Shown here piece after piece: positions 1 to 7,654 of a DNA stretch of 64,000 bases (its first letter is position 1; the number at the start of each line of letters is the position of its first letter). The notes beneath the pieces were generated by a model. That model was not told where the DNA came from. It did no database searches and saw only the letters and a program-made list of their open reading frames with translations. The position numbers and the translations under genes were made by a program. Source of the stretch: Clostridiales bacterium (GTDB taxonomy: Bacteria; Bacillota; Clostridia; Lachnospirales; CAG-274); contig JAHALF010000004.1 in NCBI GenBank assembly GCA_018371275.1, positions 1 through 64,000 on the forward strand, given 5' to 3'.

Positions 1-1
1 G

Positions 2-223
2 AAAGAAAGATTTAAAAATAAAATATTTTGGGTAAACACAATTTTAGCAGTAGCAACACCAATACTTGCTTATTTTGGAATTAGTGGAAGTGATTTAACA
101 ACTTGGGGAAGTCTATTCGGGTTAATTTTAGATGCATTAAAAAACCCTTATGTAGTAGGGCTTGTTTTAGTTTCTTTATGGAATAACGTTATAAACCCAG
201 TTACAAAAGGTATTACAGATTAG
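2..223 (+). CDS. Phage-type holin (phiLC3-like), 5' truncated by window edge
   Basis: The frame is open from base 2 to a TAG at 221-223, giving 73 residues; the start lies outside the window. It begins KERFKNKIFW, has a hydrophobic segment (WVNTILAVATPILAYFGI) and ends NNVINPVTKGITD. This layout (basic KxRxKNKxFW start, one or two membrane segments, a final DPTTKG[IL]xD-like tail) is typical of small phiLC3/LL-H phage holins. Such proteins form lesions in the cell membrane that let an endolysin reach the wall. The amidase that follows 11 bases later supports the role. Family assignment is by eye. Confidence 0.7.
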   Translation, partial: KERFKNKIFWVNTILAVATPILAYFGISGSDLTTWGSLFGLILDALKNPYVVGLVLVSLWNNVINPVTKGITD

Positions 224-234
224 GGGTGGTACAT

Positions 235-1092
235 ATGAAAATAAACAAGCTAATAGCACATAGTAGTAATTTTACTAAAGGAAGAAAACAAAAAATACAA
301 TTTTTAGTAATACACTATACAGCTAATAATGGAGATTTAGCAAAAAGTAATTGTAACTATTTTAAATCACCTAATAGGAACGCATCGGCTCATTATTTTG
401 TTGATGAAAAAGAAGTTTGGCAAAGTGTAGAAGATAATGATATGGCTTGGCATTGTGGAACAAGTGGTAAATATTACCACAGTAAATGCAGAAATGATAA
501 TGCGATAGGTATAGAATTATGTTCTGAAAAGGATAGTAAAGGTAATTACTATTTTACTAATGAAACAATAAATAATGCAGTAGGTCTTGTAAAAATGTTA
601 ATGGAAAAATACAACATACCTATTGAAAATGTAGTCAGGCACTATGATGTAACACATAAAAATTGCCCAGCACCATTTGTAAATAATATTACTGCTTGGG
701 ATAATTTTAAAAATAATTTAGTGGAGGAATATATGCTTGTAACAAGAAATTATAGCTATAATGGTAAAGTTAAATCTTTTAATGTTATAAATGAAAATGG
801 AGAAAACTTTATAAAAATAAGAGATTTAGCAGAGTTATTAAATAAAAATATTAGTTATGACAGCAATACTAAAATAACTATGTTAGATGATATATTTAAC
901 AACGTTAAAGTGGAAGTTGGTAATACAAAAACAACTGTACAAGCTATTAATAGTGGTGGTTTTAACTTTGTTAAAGTTAGAGATTTAGCTGACGTTTTAG
1001 GGTTCGAAACAGGATATAATGAAACTAATAACAGTATATTTTTCAAATTAAAAAAATCAATTATTGATAAGTTAAAGGTATTTAAAAAGTAG
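235..1092 (+). CDS. N-acetylmuramoyl-L-alanine amidase with copper-amine-oxidase-like C-terminal repeats
   Basis: This 285-residue cell wall hydrolase would cut the amide bond between N-acetylmuramic acid and L-alanine. Residues 1-150 form an Amidase_2 domain. H27 (VIHYTAN), H136 (RHYDVTH) and C144 (KNCPAP) match the zinc ligands, and SAHYFVD at 51-57 is the usual core motif. The C-terminal 100 residues contain two copies of a KIRDLAELL/KVRDLADVL unit, as in the copper amine oxidase N-terminal-like domain often found in clostridial wall enzymes. I chose the ATG at 235, with AGGGGTGG just upstream, over the GTG at 226. There is no signal peptide, as expected for an enzyme exported through holins. 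It sits between two holin genes. Confidence 0.85.
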   Translation: MKINKLIAHSSNFTKGRKQKIQFLVIHYTANNGDLAKSNCNYFKSPNRNASAHYFVDEKEVWQSVEDNDMAWHCGTSGKYYHSKCRNDNAIGIELCSEKDSKGNYYFTNETINNAVGLVKMLMEKYNIPIENVVRHYDVTHKNCPAPFVNNITAWDNFKNNLVEEYMLVTRNYSYNGKVKSFNVINENGENFIKIRDLAELLNKNISYDSNTKITMLDDIFNNVKVEVGNTKTTVQAINSGGFNFVKVRDLADVLGFETGYNETNNSIFFKLKKSIIDKLKVFKK

Positions 1093-1100
1093 GTGTTAAT

Positions 1101-1586
1101 ATGAATATTTTTGAAATAAAGATAAACTATATAGTATCTACTATAACAGCTATTTTATCAGCCATTTTTGGAGACTTCTGGTTTTTATTTGTCTTTTTAT
1201 TAGGCTTAAATATAATAGACTATATAACAGGGATATTAAAAGCAAGGTACTTAAAACAAGAAAGTTCAAGAAAGGCTACAAAAGGATTTGTAAAAAAATT
1301 TCTTTTATGGTGTTTAGTAGCTATGGGATTTGCACTAGGTATAACCTTTGAAAAAATAGGTAAAATAATAGGGATAAATTTACATATAATGTTAGCAATA
1401 GGTTGGTTTATACTTGCCCATTGTATAATAAATGAGTTTAGAAGTATTTTAGAGAATATGATTGAACTTGATAAGGGATATTTAGTACCTAAATGGCTAA
1501 TAAAAGGACTTGAAGCTACGCATAAAATAATGGATAAAAAAGTTAATAATGTTGTTGATAGCTTAGATAAAAAAGAGGGTGAATAA
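1101..1586 (+). CDS. Phage_holin_4/TcdE-type holin
   Basis: This is a 161-residue membrane protein with hydrophobic segments at about residues 10-40, 65-85 and 90-110. It has a basic loop (KARYLKQESSRKATKGF) and a charged C-terminal tail. The pattern LGLNIIDYITGILKA followed by SSRKATKGFVKK is typical of the toxin-secretion/phage-lysis holin family that includes TcdE. It would help release the preceding amidase, or other proteins, across the membrane. It starts 8 bases after the amidase with GGTG upstream, so the two are probably co-transcribed. Its stop codon lies in the loop of a terminator, ending the lysis cassette. Whether the cassette belongs to a prophage or serves the pilus locus cannot be told from this window. 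Confidence 0.8.
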   Translation: MNIFEIKINYIVSTITAILSAIFGDFWFLFVFLLGLNIIDYITGILKARYLKQESSRKATKGFVKKFLLWCLVAMGFALGITFEKIGKIIGINLHIMLAIGWFILAHCIINEFRSILENMIELDKGYLVPKWLIKGLEATHKIMDKKVNNVVDSLDKKEGE

Positions 1587-1600
1587 TCACTCTCTTTTTT
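1573..1600 (+). terminator. Rho-independent terminator of the lysis cassette
   Basis: A 10-bp stem AAGAGGGTGA/TCACTCTCTT (one G-U pair) is followed by a T run. The loop contains the stop codon of the upstream holin gene. Confidence 0.75.
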
Positions 1601-1724
1601 ATAAATATTCAAAAACTAAAATTTATATATGAATTTTTAGGACATAAGTTTTGTAAAAATCGGACACAAATTTTAGTTGCTTACAAATATAATGAAAGGT
1701 TTAATAATTCTATAAATGGAAATT

Positions 1725-1729
1725 TTGAT
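1725..1729 (+). other. IStron target pentamer, TnpB TAM and 5' splice site
   Basis: TTGAT abuts the left end of the element. For DNA, it would be the TnpA target and the TnpB target-adjacent motif. For RNA, its last T would be the U of the conserved U-G pair at the 5' splice site. A complementary guide GTCAG at 1784-1788 pairs with all five bases, two of them as G-U. Confidence 0.7.
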
Positions 1730-2200
1730 TAAAAATAGCTACGCAAACTCGTGACTTTAGTCGTGAGTTAGTAGCTAAAAATAGTCAGCATACAGGGAAA
1801 CTTGTATGTAGAGATAGGAAAAAACCTATCCAATACTACTTGAATTGCTGGGAAGTCCTAAAGCTAACTAAACTAAAACATAAAGTTGAAATAAACTTAA
1901 GTGTGAATGTTACGAAAGTAGAAAAAATTAGTTAGATTACATAAGGTTAAAGCCTAAGTGTTTATATAATGGGCAATCAGCAGGGAAGCTCCGAATAGGA
2001 GAACCTTCAACGACTATTCCTCTTGAGGGAAGTACACTACAAGCGATAGGTAGTGGAAGTGGGTAGGTCTTAACGGGTAAAGCCGAAGGATAAGATATAG
2101 TCTGTGCTTATATGAAAGTATAAGAAGTTCATAAGAGAACTGCATAAGAAGTAGCGAGCTTATGTGAACGACAATCTTAAACGACAAAGATAAGAGCTTA
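1730..2200 (+). ncRNA. Group I self-splicing intron core of the IStron
   Basis: Conserved group I elements appear in order. P is at 1842-1859 (GAATTGCTGGGAAGTCCT). Q is at about 1971-1992 (GGGCAATCAGCAGGGAAGCT). R is at 2006-2016 (TTCAACGACTA) and S at 2092-2103 (AAGATATAGTCT). P4 is TGCTG 1846-1850 with CAGCA 1978-1982. P7 is GACTAT 2012-2017 with ATAGTC 2097-2102, a perfect six-pair helix. A P8-like hairpin (CACTAC/GTAGTG) lies between R and S, and P9-like hairpins follow S. The internal guide GTCAG (1784-1788) pairs with the 5' exon end TTGAT. The intron as a spliced unit should extend to G3929, with the two protein genes carried 3' of the core. Confidence 0.88.
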
Positions 2201-2295
2201 TTGTTCTTACATATGTTATTTAAAATATAGACTAAATTACCTAATAAAATTGACAAAATAAGTTACATATATTACTATAATTACGGGTGATTAAA

Positions 2296-2697
2296 ATGGA
2301 AATAACTCGTGGTAGAGGATATGTATATTCAATACAATACCATATAGTATGGTGTGTGAAATATCGATATCCTATATTAACAAATGTAATTGAAGAAGAC
2401 TTAATTAATATATTGAATAAAATAGCTGAAGATAATAAATTTCAAATACTAGAATGTAATGGAGATAAAGACCACATACATTTATTAGTAAATTGTTCGC
2501 CACAGCATTATATACCTAACATTATAAAGGCATTAAAAGGAGTATCTGCAAGATTATTAATGAAAAAACACGGAGAAACTTTAAAAAGGAAATTATGGGA
2601 TGGACATCTTTGGAATCCTAGTTATTTTATTGCTACTGTATCAGAAAATACAGAAGAACAAATAAGAAAATATATTCAAAGTCAAAAAGTCAAGTAA
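2296..2697 (+). CDS. tnpA: IS200/IS605-type HUH transposase TnpA
   Basis: This 133-residue single-strand DNA transposase has the metal-binding HUH motif at H60-I-H62 (DKDHIHLLV) and a catalytic tyrosine at Y126 near the C-terminus (RKYIQSQ). Length and motifs match active Y1 transposases, which excise and insert one strand using the subterminal hairpins seen at both ends of the element. I chose the ATG at 2296, with GGGTGA seven bases upstream, over the GTG at 2287. The tnpB gene starts 15 bases downstream, so both are probably read from one transcript that also contains the intron. I see no frameshift, so the element appears able to transpose on its own. Confidence 0.92.
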   Translation: MEITRGRGYVYSIQYHIVWCVKYRYPILTNVIEEDLINILNKIAEDNKFQILECNGDKDHIHLLVNCSPQHYIPNIIKALKGVSARLLMKKHGETLKRKLWDGHLWNPSYFIATVSENTEEQIRKYIQSQKVK

Positions 2698-2712
2698 AAT
2701 GAGGTGATAGTA

Positions 2713-3807
2713 GTGGAAAAGGCTTATAAGTTTAGAATATATCCAAATAAAAAACAAGAAGAATTAATTAATAAAACTTTTGGATGTTGTAGATTTGTAT
2801 ATAATAGATATCTTGCTAAAAGAATAGAAAGTTATGAGAATAATAAAGAAACATTTACTTATAAGCAATGTAGTTCTGATTTAACCAGCTTAAAAAAAGA
2901 ATTAGAATGGCTTAAAGAACCAGATAAATTTGCACTACAAAATGCCTTAAAAGATTTAGAAAATGCATATAAAAAATTCTTTAGAGAAAAGATAGGATTT
3001 CCTAAATTTAAGTCTAAGAAAACCAATAGATTTTCATATAAAACTAATTTTACAAATGGAAATATACAATATTATGATAAATATATAAAATTGCCTAAAT
3101 TAGGTATGGTTAAAATAAGAGATAAACAAATACCTAAAGGTAGAATACTTAATGCTACAATATCAAAAGAACCAAGTGGGAAATATTATGTATCATTATG
3201 TTGTGCTGATATAGATATTAAACCATTAGAAAATACAAATAGTTTTGTAGGATTAGATTTAGGTATAAAAGAATTTTGTATATCAAGTGATGGGGAATTT
3301 ATAAAGAATCCTAAATATTTAAGTAAGTCATTAAATAAACTTGTTAAATTACAGAAAAAACTATCAAGAAAAACAATTGGTAGTAAAAATAGAAATAAAG
3401 CAAGGTTAAAAGTAGCAAGACTTCAAGAATATATAGCTAATCAAAGAAAGGATTTTTTACAAAAATTATCTACAAAATTAATAAAAGAAAATGATATTAT
3501 TTGCCTAGAAAGTTTACAAGTAAAAAATATGGTTAAAAATCATAAATTAGCTAAAGCTATTGTAGATGTATCATGGGCAGAATTTATAAGAATGTTAGAA
3601 TATAAATCTAAATGGTACGGAAGAAAAGTTATAAAAGTAGATAAATTTTTTGCCAGTTCTCAATTATGTAGTGAATGTGGTTATAAAAATAAGGAAGTAA
3701 AAAATCTAAATATAAGGGAATGGATTTGTCCTTGTTGTAATACACATCACAATAGAGATATAAATGCAAGTATAAATATATTAAAAGAAGGATTAAAACT
3801 AATATAA
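2713..3807 (+). CDS. tnpB: TnpB RNA-guided nuclease
   Basis: This 364-residue protein has an N-terminal OrfB-type helix-turn-helix region (KAYKFRIYPNKKQEELI, CCRFVYNRYL). Its RuvC-like nuclease has D182 (GLDLGIKEF), E266 (CLESLQVKNM) and D349 (HNRDINAS). A zinc ribbon is inserted with CSEC and CPCC pairs. All three catalytic acids are present, so it should cut DNA guided by the RNA encoded at the right end. This would cut sites emptied by TnpA excision and so retain the element. GAGGTGA upstream favours the GTG at 2713 over the GTG at 2704. Splicing the intron and making the guide RNA compete for the same transcript, since both use its 3' end. Confidence 0.93.
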   Translation: MEKAYKFRIYPNKKQEELINKTFGCCRFVYNRYLAKRIESYENNKETFTYKQCSSDLTSLKKELEWLKEPDKFALQNALKDLENAYKKFFREKIGFPKFKSKKTNRFSYKTNFTNGNIQYYDKYIKLPKLGMVKIRDKQIPKGRILNATISKEPSGKYYVSLCCADIDIKPLENTNSFVGLDLGIKEFCISSDGEFIKNPKYLSKSLNKLVKLQKKLSRKTIGSKNRNKARLKVARLQEYIANQRKDFLQKLSTKLIKENDIICLESLQVKNMVKNHKLAKAIVDVSWAEFIRMLEYKSKWYGRKVIKVDKFFASSQLCSECGYKNKEVKNLNIREWICPCCNTHHNRDINASINILKEGLKLI

Positions 3808-3929
3808 ATAATATATGTAAGAACCGTAGGAACTACGGGGATAGCCTGTGGAGAATTAGTAAAACATATTTAAAATATGCAAAATTCTATGAAGCAGGAA
3901 CCCCGCGACTTTAGTCGTGGGAGGTTCAG
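3808..3929 (+). ncRNA. Putative omega RNA and transposon right end
   Basis: The 122 bases after the tnpB stop fold into clear helices. These are CCGTAG/CTACGG at 3824-3838, an outer GCCTG...CAGG helix enclosing AGAATT/AATTCT and CATATTT/AAATATG, and the terminal hairpin CCGCGAC-TTTA-GTCGTGG. This matches the position and shape of the guide scaffold used by TnpB. The guide segment would be the flanking bases from 3930 on (GAAAAAGAAACATATATA). The 5' limit is unknown, since such RNAs often begin inside tnpB. The same terminal G is also the expected 3' splice site. Confidence 0.68.
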
Positions 3930-3953
3930 GAAAAAGAAACATATATAAAAAAA

Positions 3954-4034
3954 GTGAAAAATTGTTTAATAGCATTTGTACTCTCCTCATCTGTTTTTGT
4001 TGTAAAAGAAATTATAGAATATTACTTTGGATAA
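3954..4034 (+). CDS. Remnant or small membrane peptide downstream of the IStron
   Basis: A GTG-started frame codes for 26 residues (KNCLIAFVLSSSVFVVKEII core, one membrane segment) and stops just before the ribosome site of the next gene. No good ribosome binding site precedes the GTG. The frame stays open upstream to the IStron border at 3930. If the IStron is removed exactly, it joins an open frame running 1586-1729. It is therefore more likely the 3' part of a gene interrupted by the IStron than a separate gene. No ATG, GTG or TTG start is visible in the upstream part, so the gene may already be damaged. Confidence 0.4.
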   Translation: MKNCLIAFVLSSSVFVVKEIIEYYFG

Positions 4035-4047
4035 GGGGTGTTAAGTT

Positions 4048-4419
4048 TTGGAAGAAAAAGAAAAAGAGTACCTAACCAACAATTTGTATATGCCTAGCAA
4101 CATATCAACTGAAAAAGAAATAATATCAGGAATAGGCACTAAAGAAATGAAACACTTTATGTATTTAATAGGTATTTCTTTAATTATAGGTACAGTAATA
4201 GGTATTTTTATTAACTTACAGTTGGGAATGATAATTGCTCTTGGTATGATTATATGTTCATATTTACTAGTAGTAAAAAATCCAAATATTAACTCGTCAA
4301 CATTTAGTCAATTAATAGGAATATATGTTTATTATAAAAAACAAAATAAATACAAATACAAATATACAGAATGGTGGGAGATGTATTTAGATGAAGAAAG
4401 TCAAAAAACAAAAAAATGA
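4048..4419 (+). CDS. PrgI-family (VirB3-like) membrane protein
   Basis: This is a 123-residue protein. An N-terminal stretch (EYLTNNLYMPSNISTEKEI) resembles the PrgI-family motif in which a Pro-x-Asn sits ahead of paired membrane segments. The two membrane segments are at about residues 37-53 and 56-77, followed by a basic cytoplasmic tail. PrgI proteins are the VirB3 counterpart in Gram-positive type IV secretion systems and work with the VirB4 ATPase, which is encoded two genes downstream. The TTG start is supported by AAGGGGTG seven bases upstream. Its 3' end overlaps the next gene by 29 bases, implying translational coupling. Its presence at the head of a Tad pilus locus is unusual. Confidence 0.72.
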   Translation: MEEKEKEYLTNNLYMPSNISTEKEIISGIGTKEMKHFMYLIGISLIIGTVIGIFINLQLGMIIALGMIICSYLLVVKNPNINSSTFSQLIGIYVYYKKQNKYKYKYTEWWEMYLDEESQKTKK

Positions 4420-5011
4420 TAAAAAATTAACTTCTAACCAATATATAAATGTAGCAGATATAAAAAACAATATTTTATATACAAAAGATAATTATGTTAT
4501 AGCATTTATAAAGGTTGGTACAGTGTCAACAAGCACAATGAGTAAAACAGATATAAACATACTTACAAAAACTTTAAGTAGTGAGTTTGCGTCAGTTAAA
4601 AATAATCTAAGAATGCTAAAAATATCAAAACCTGTAGATATAAGCAAATTAACTACTTCTTATAGAGAAATGTACAGAAATTCTAATGATTTAAAACAAA
4701 AGGAATTATTAAGAGAAGCTACTATGTTTTTACATAAGTATTCCACTAATGGTAACGAATTAGAAAATGAGTATTATTTTATAGTTAGAGAAAAACTTAC
4801 TAATAATAGTGTATTAGAATTAGAAAAAATAGCTACAAGTATATCTAGAAAATTCCAAGCAGGTAAAATACAAGCTAATGTTTGTAATACTGAAGAAATA
4901 GCAAGGTTGTGCAATTTATTTACAAATACGTCATATGGAAATATTGAGGCTATGGAACTTGAAGATAGCATTTCGATAATTAATGATGTAATAATAGGGG
5001 GTGCTTATTAG
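4391..5011 (+). CDS. TrsD-like type IV secretion protein (VirB4 N-terminal domain-like)
   Basis: This 206-residue soluble protein has a basic N-terminus, then ILYTKDNYVIAFIKVG and a mixed alpha/beta region. The order PrgI, about 200-residue protein, VirB4-like ATPase matches the TrsC-TrsD-TrsE order of staphylococcal conjugative plasmids, so I call it TrsD-like. Such proteins resemble the N-terminal domain of VirB4 split off as its own gene. No ATP-binding motif is present. The start has GGGAGATG upstream. Its stop overlaps the GTG of the ATPase gene by one base, so the two products are probably made in equal amounts and bind each other. Family assignment rests mostly on gene order. Confidence 0.55.
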   Translation: MKKVKKQKNDKKLTSNQYINVADIKNNILYTKDNYVIAFIKVGTVSTSTMSKTDINILTKTLSSEFASVKNNLRMLKISKPVDISKLTTSYREMYRNSNDLKQKELLREATMFLHKYSTNGNELENEYYFIVREKLTNNSVLELEKIATSISRKFQAGKIQANVCNTEEIARLCNLFTNTSYGNIEAMELEDSISIINDVIIGGAY

Positions 5012-6819
5012 TGAAAGGTAGCAAAACTGCCATAAATGAAAATTTATTAAATATAATAGCACCTATGATGCTTAAGTTTGATACTAAAGGGATACAAATA
5101 GGGGAAAATTTAGCGAGGTGTTATGTTATATCAAAATATCCAAGTAGTTTGGAGTATAGTTGGCTCGGAAAACTTAGTAATGTACAAGGAGTTATAATGC
5201 TTAGTGAATTTATACAAAAAGCAGAAGGACTTCTAATTAGTGCATTAAGTAGAAGTATAGCTGATAATAAAGTAAAAGCTATATCAGAAAGAGATGACTA
5301 TAAAAGAATGCAAGCAGAAAAACGTGTTGAAGACGGACAAAATATATTAAAGCAAATAGAAGAAAATGGAGAAAGTATTGGTGTAATGGCTAATATTATG
5401 CTTGTACTTGGTAATAGTGAAGAAGCATTAAAGAGAAATAGTGAAAAACTTATGAATACTGCAATAGGACTAGGTTGTAACATAAGACCAATACCGTTTT
5501 TCCAAGAGGACGGCTTTATAAGTGTATCTCCATATGGACATACAACAGATATAATGAAAGAATTAGCAGGTAGAGTAACATTATTATCAACTTATATAGG
5601 TGGTTTCTTTAACTTATCGGAAGGTTTTAGTGATGAACAAGGATTTTACTTTGCAAAAGATATAAACAGAAAACTTATGATAATGGATTTATGGAAACGT
5701 GGGGGAGATAGAACGAACTCAAACATAGTGGCAGTAGGTGCTCCAGGTAAGGGTAAGTCTACTGCTATAAAGAAAATAATACTTAATGAATATATGTTAG
5801 GGACTAAAATACTTATAGTAGACCCTGAGAGAGAATACGATACTATTGTTAAAGATTTAGGTGGAGATTGGATAAATTTAGGTGGTAGTAATAAAGGAAA
5901 TATTAACCCACTTGAAATAAAACCAATATCTTTAGATGATAATGAAAATGAAGATGAGTTTGATGGTGTAGGTGCATTAGCCCTACATCTTCAAAATTTA
6001 GAAGTATTTTTTGGTTTATGTTTATCAGATGTAACAGAAAGGCAAAAAACACTGCTTAATGAAAACTTAATAGAACTTTATAATAAATTCAATATTTTTT
6101 GGGATACAGATGTTAGTAATCTAAAAAATGAAGATTTTCCTATTATATCTGATTTATATGATATTTTAGTAAAAAATAAAGGATTAGAAAAAGACAAAAA
6201 AACAATAGAAGATTACAATGACTTAATTCTTTATATAGGCAACTTAATAAATGGACAAGACCAGTTTCTTTTTAACAAACATACAAGTTTACATACAGAG
6301 AGTAAGATTGTGTGTTTAGATACATATGATTTAAATAACTCATCAGAAAGAATAAAAAAGGCTCAATATTTCAATATAATAAGCTGGTGTTGGCAACAAA
6401 TAACAAAAGATAGGCACGAAAAAATAATGCTTATATGTGATGAGGCATACTTGCTTATAGACCCTGAAATACCACAAACATTAATAGGGCTTAGAAATAT
6501 AGCTAAAAGGTGTAGGAAATATGAGGGGAGTTTAGTTGTTATTAGTCAATCAATAATAGACTTTTTAGACCCTAGAATAAAAATGTATGGACAAGCACTT
6601 TTAACTTTACCTTGTTACAAAATATTTTTAGGTAGCGATGGTAAAGACTTACAAGAAATAGTCGATGTTTTTGAACTAAAGCAAATACATAAAGATATAA
6701 TACAAGCAGGTGTTCAAGGACGTGGGCTTCTAATAAATGGTAGTAAGCACTACATCTTCAATATGGAATTAGCAGACTATGAGGCTAAATACATATTAGG
6801 AGGAAAAGGTGGTAGATAA
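5011..6819 (+). CDS. VirB4/TrsE-type ATPase
   Basis: This 602-residue cytoplasmic ATPase has Walker A GAPGKGKS at 243-250, followed by ILIVDPEREYDTIVKDLGG, a hallmark of VirB4/TraC. Walker B is at 473-478 (MLICDEAYLLID). It also has the LRNIAKRCRKYEGSLVVISQS segment common to this family. Residues 1-230 form the substrate or partner-binding half. VirB4 proteins power type IV secretion and pilus assembly. Here it is encoded between a PrgI-like pair and a membrane peptidase, and it is followed by Tad genes instead of VirB6 or VirD4. The start GTG overlaps the upstream stop and its own stop abuts the next ATG. It appears intact. Confidence 0.9.
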   Translation: MKGSKTAINENLLNIIAPMMLKFDTKGIQIGENLARCYVISKYPSSLEYSWLGKLSNVQGVIMLSEFIQKAEGLLISALSRSIADNKVKAISERDDYKRMQAEKRVEDGQNILKQIEENGESIGVMANIMLVLGNSEEALKRNSEKLMNTAIGLGCNIRPIPFFQEDGFISVSPYGHTTDIMKELAGRVTLLSTYIGGFFNLSEGFSDEQGFYFAKDINRKLMIMDLWKRGGDRTNSNIVAVGAPGKGKSTAIKKIILNEYMLGTKILIVDPEREYDTIVKDLGGDWINLGGSNKGNINPLEIKPISLDDNENEDEFDGVGALALHLQNLEVFFGLCLSDVTERQKTLLNENLIELYNKFNIFWDTDVSNLKNEDFPIISDLYDILVKNKGLEKDKKTIEDYNDLILYIGNLINGQDQFLFNKHTSLHTESKIVCLDTYDLNNSSERIKKAQYFNIISWCWQQITKDRHEKIMLICDEAYLLIDPEIPQTLIGLRNIAKRCRKYEGSLVVISQSIIDFLDPRIKMYGQALLTLPCYKIFLGSDGKDLQEIVDVFELKQIHKDIIQAGVQGRGLLINGSKHYIFNMELADYEAKYILGGKGGR

Positions 6820-7641
6820 ATGTTACCTAAAATAGCTTATTTTATAATAAGGGACTTAATAGAAAAGTTAGTAAATAAAGAAGAAAGAGAAAAGTTGATA
6901 AGAAGAATAGTTATTGCTATAACTACAATTCTTATCTTTTTGTCTTTTATATATTATATAGTAACTTCTCCATTAAGTTTATTGCTAAAGGTTATAGGTG
7001 TAGAACTTGATAGTGATATAGCAAGCATTTTACAAGATTTCAAAAATGAAAATAATATAAAAGATGAAGCTATATATGAAGGTAGAGATATACCATTATT
7101 TTTCCAGTTTGATACTAGATGGGCTAATTATCCGTATGCAGGGACTACTATAAAGATAGGTGGTTGCGGACCGACAGCGTTAGCAATGGTTGTAGTTGGA
7201 CTGACAGGAGATACTTCTGTAACACCTCTTACTATGGCACAATTTAGTACAAGTCGTGGTTGGGCAAATTCGGCAGGTAGTAGTTGGGAATTAATGACAA
7301 CAGGTGCTAGAAACTTTGGGTTAAATGCAGAACAAGTATCCACAAGTGCTAGTAGCTTAGTAGAAAATTTAAGTCAAGGCAAGGTTATGATAGTGTCTAC
7401 TTGTTATAAAGGATATAATACACCAAATGGTGTTAGTACAGGATATTTTACTAATGGTGGGCATTTTATAGTGCTAACAGGACTTACTGAAGATGGAAGA
7501 ATAAAAGTTAATGATAGCTGGAGCGAGAAAAAATCAAATGAAACATTTACTCCTGAATTTATGCAAAATGAAATTAAAGGAGCTTGGGCATATAGCTATG
7601 ATGATTTAATAATAGATGAAAATGTAGGAAGTAATACATAA
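6820..7641 (+). CDS. Membrane-anchored C39-like (papain-fold) peptidase
   Basis: This is a 273-residue protein. A basic cytoplasmic N-terminus leads to one membrane segment at about residues 29-51, then a linker and an extracellular peptidase domain from about 85. C116 (GGCGPTALAM), H215 (NGGHFIVLTG) and N231/D232 (VNDSW) match the Cys-His-Asp/Asn set of the Peptidase_C39_2 family. The topology places the enzyme outside the membrane. It could open peptidoglycan cross-links for the pilus, like VirB1 or TrsG enzymes, or trim a secreted protein. The ATG abuts the VirB4 stop, so it belongs to the same transcription unit. The actual substrate is unknown. Confidence 0.78.
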   Translation: MLPKIAYFIIRDLIEKLVNKEEREKLIRRIVIAITTILIFLSFIYYIVTSPLSLLLKVIGVELDSDIASILQDFKNENNIKDEAIYEGRDIPLFFQFDTRWANYPYAGTTIKIGGCGPTALAMVVVGLTGDTSVTPLTMAQFSTSRGWANSAGSSWELMTTGARNFGLNAEQVSTSASSLVENLSQGKVMIVSTCYKGYNTPNGVSTGYFTNGGHFIVLTGLTEDGRIKVNDSWSEKKSNETFTPEFMQNEIKGAWAYSYDDLIIDENVGSNT

Positions 7642-7654
7642 AAAGGTGGTTTAT

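Larger units (their letters stand above)
1730..3929 (+). mobile_element. IStron: IS605-type transposon fused to a group I intron
   Basis: This is a 2.2-kb element. Its left end starts directly after TTGAT (1725-1729), the pentamer used as target by several IS605-type elements. Both ends carry the same hairpin core, GAC-TTTA-GTC: left at 1746-1769, inside a larger stem 1736-1742/1771-1777, and right at about 3903-3922. From left to right it contains a group I intron core, an intact HUH transposase, an intact TnpB and an omega-RNA-like right end. This is the plan of Clostridioides CdISt1-type IStrons, which transpose as DNA and splice out of host transcripts as RNA. The exact right boundary (G3929) is inferred from the hairpin, the expected terminal G of a group I intron and the restored reading frame. 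Confidence 0.88.

Noticed and set aside
1629..1671. End of a further insertion sequence (two GGACA motifs 22 bases apart)
   Set aside because: There is no matching inverted end or transposase remnant; the stretch lies in the open frame discussed for the IStron exon.
2014..2256. Minus-strand protein of 80 residues
   Set aside because: It overlaps the conserved R and S parts of the group I intron, lacks a ribosome site and is low complexity; the RNA explains the sequence.
2287..3807. A plain IS605-type insertion sequence
   Set aside because: The 560 bases upstream of tnpA carry a full set of group I intron elements and lie within the matching end hairpins, so the unit is an IStron.
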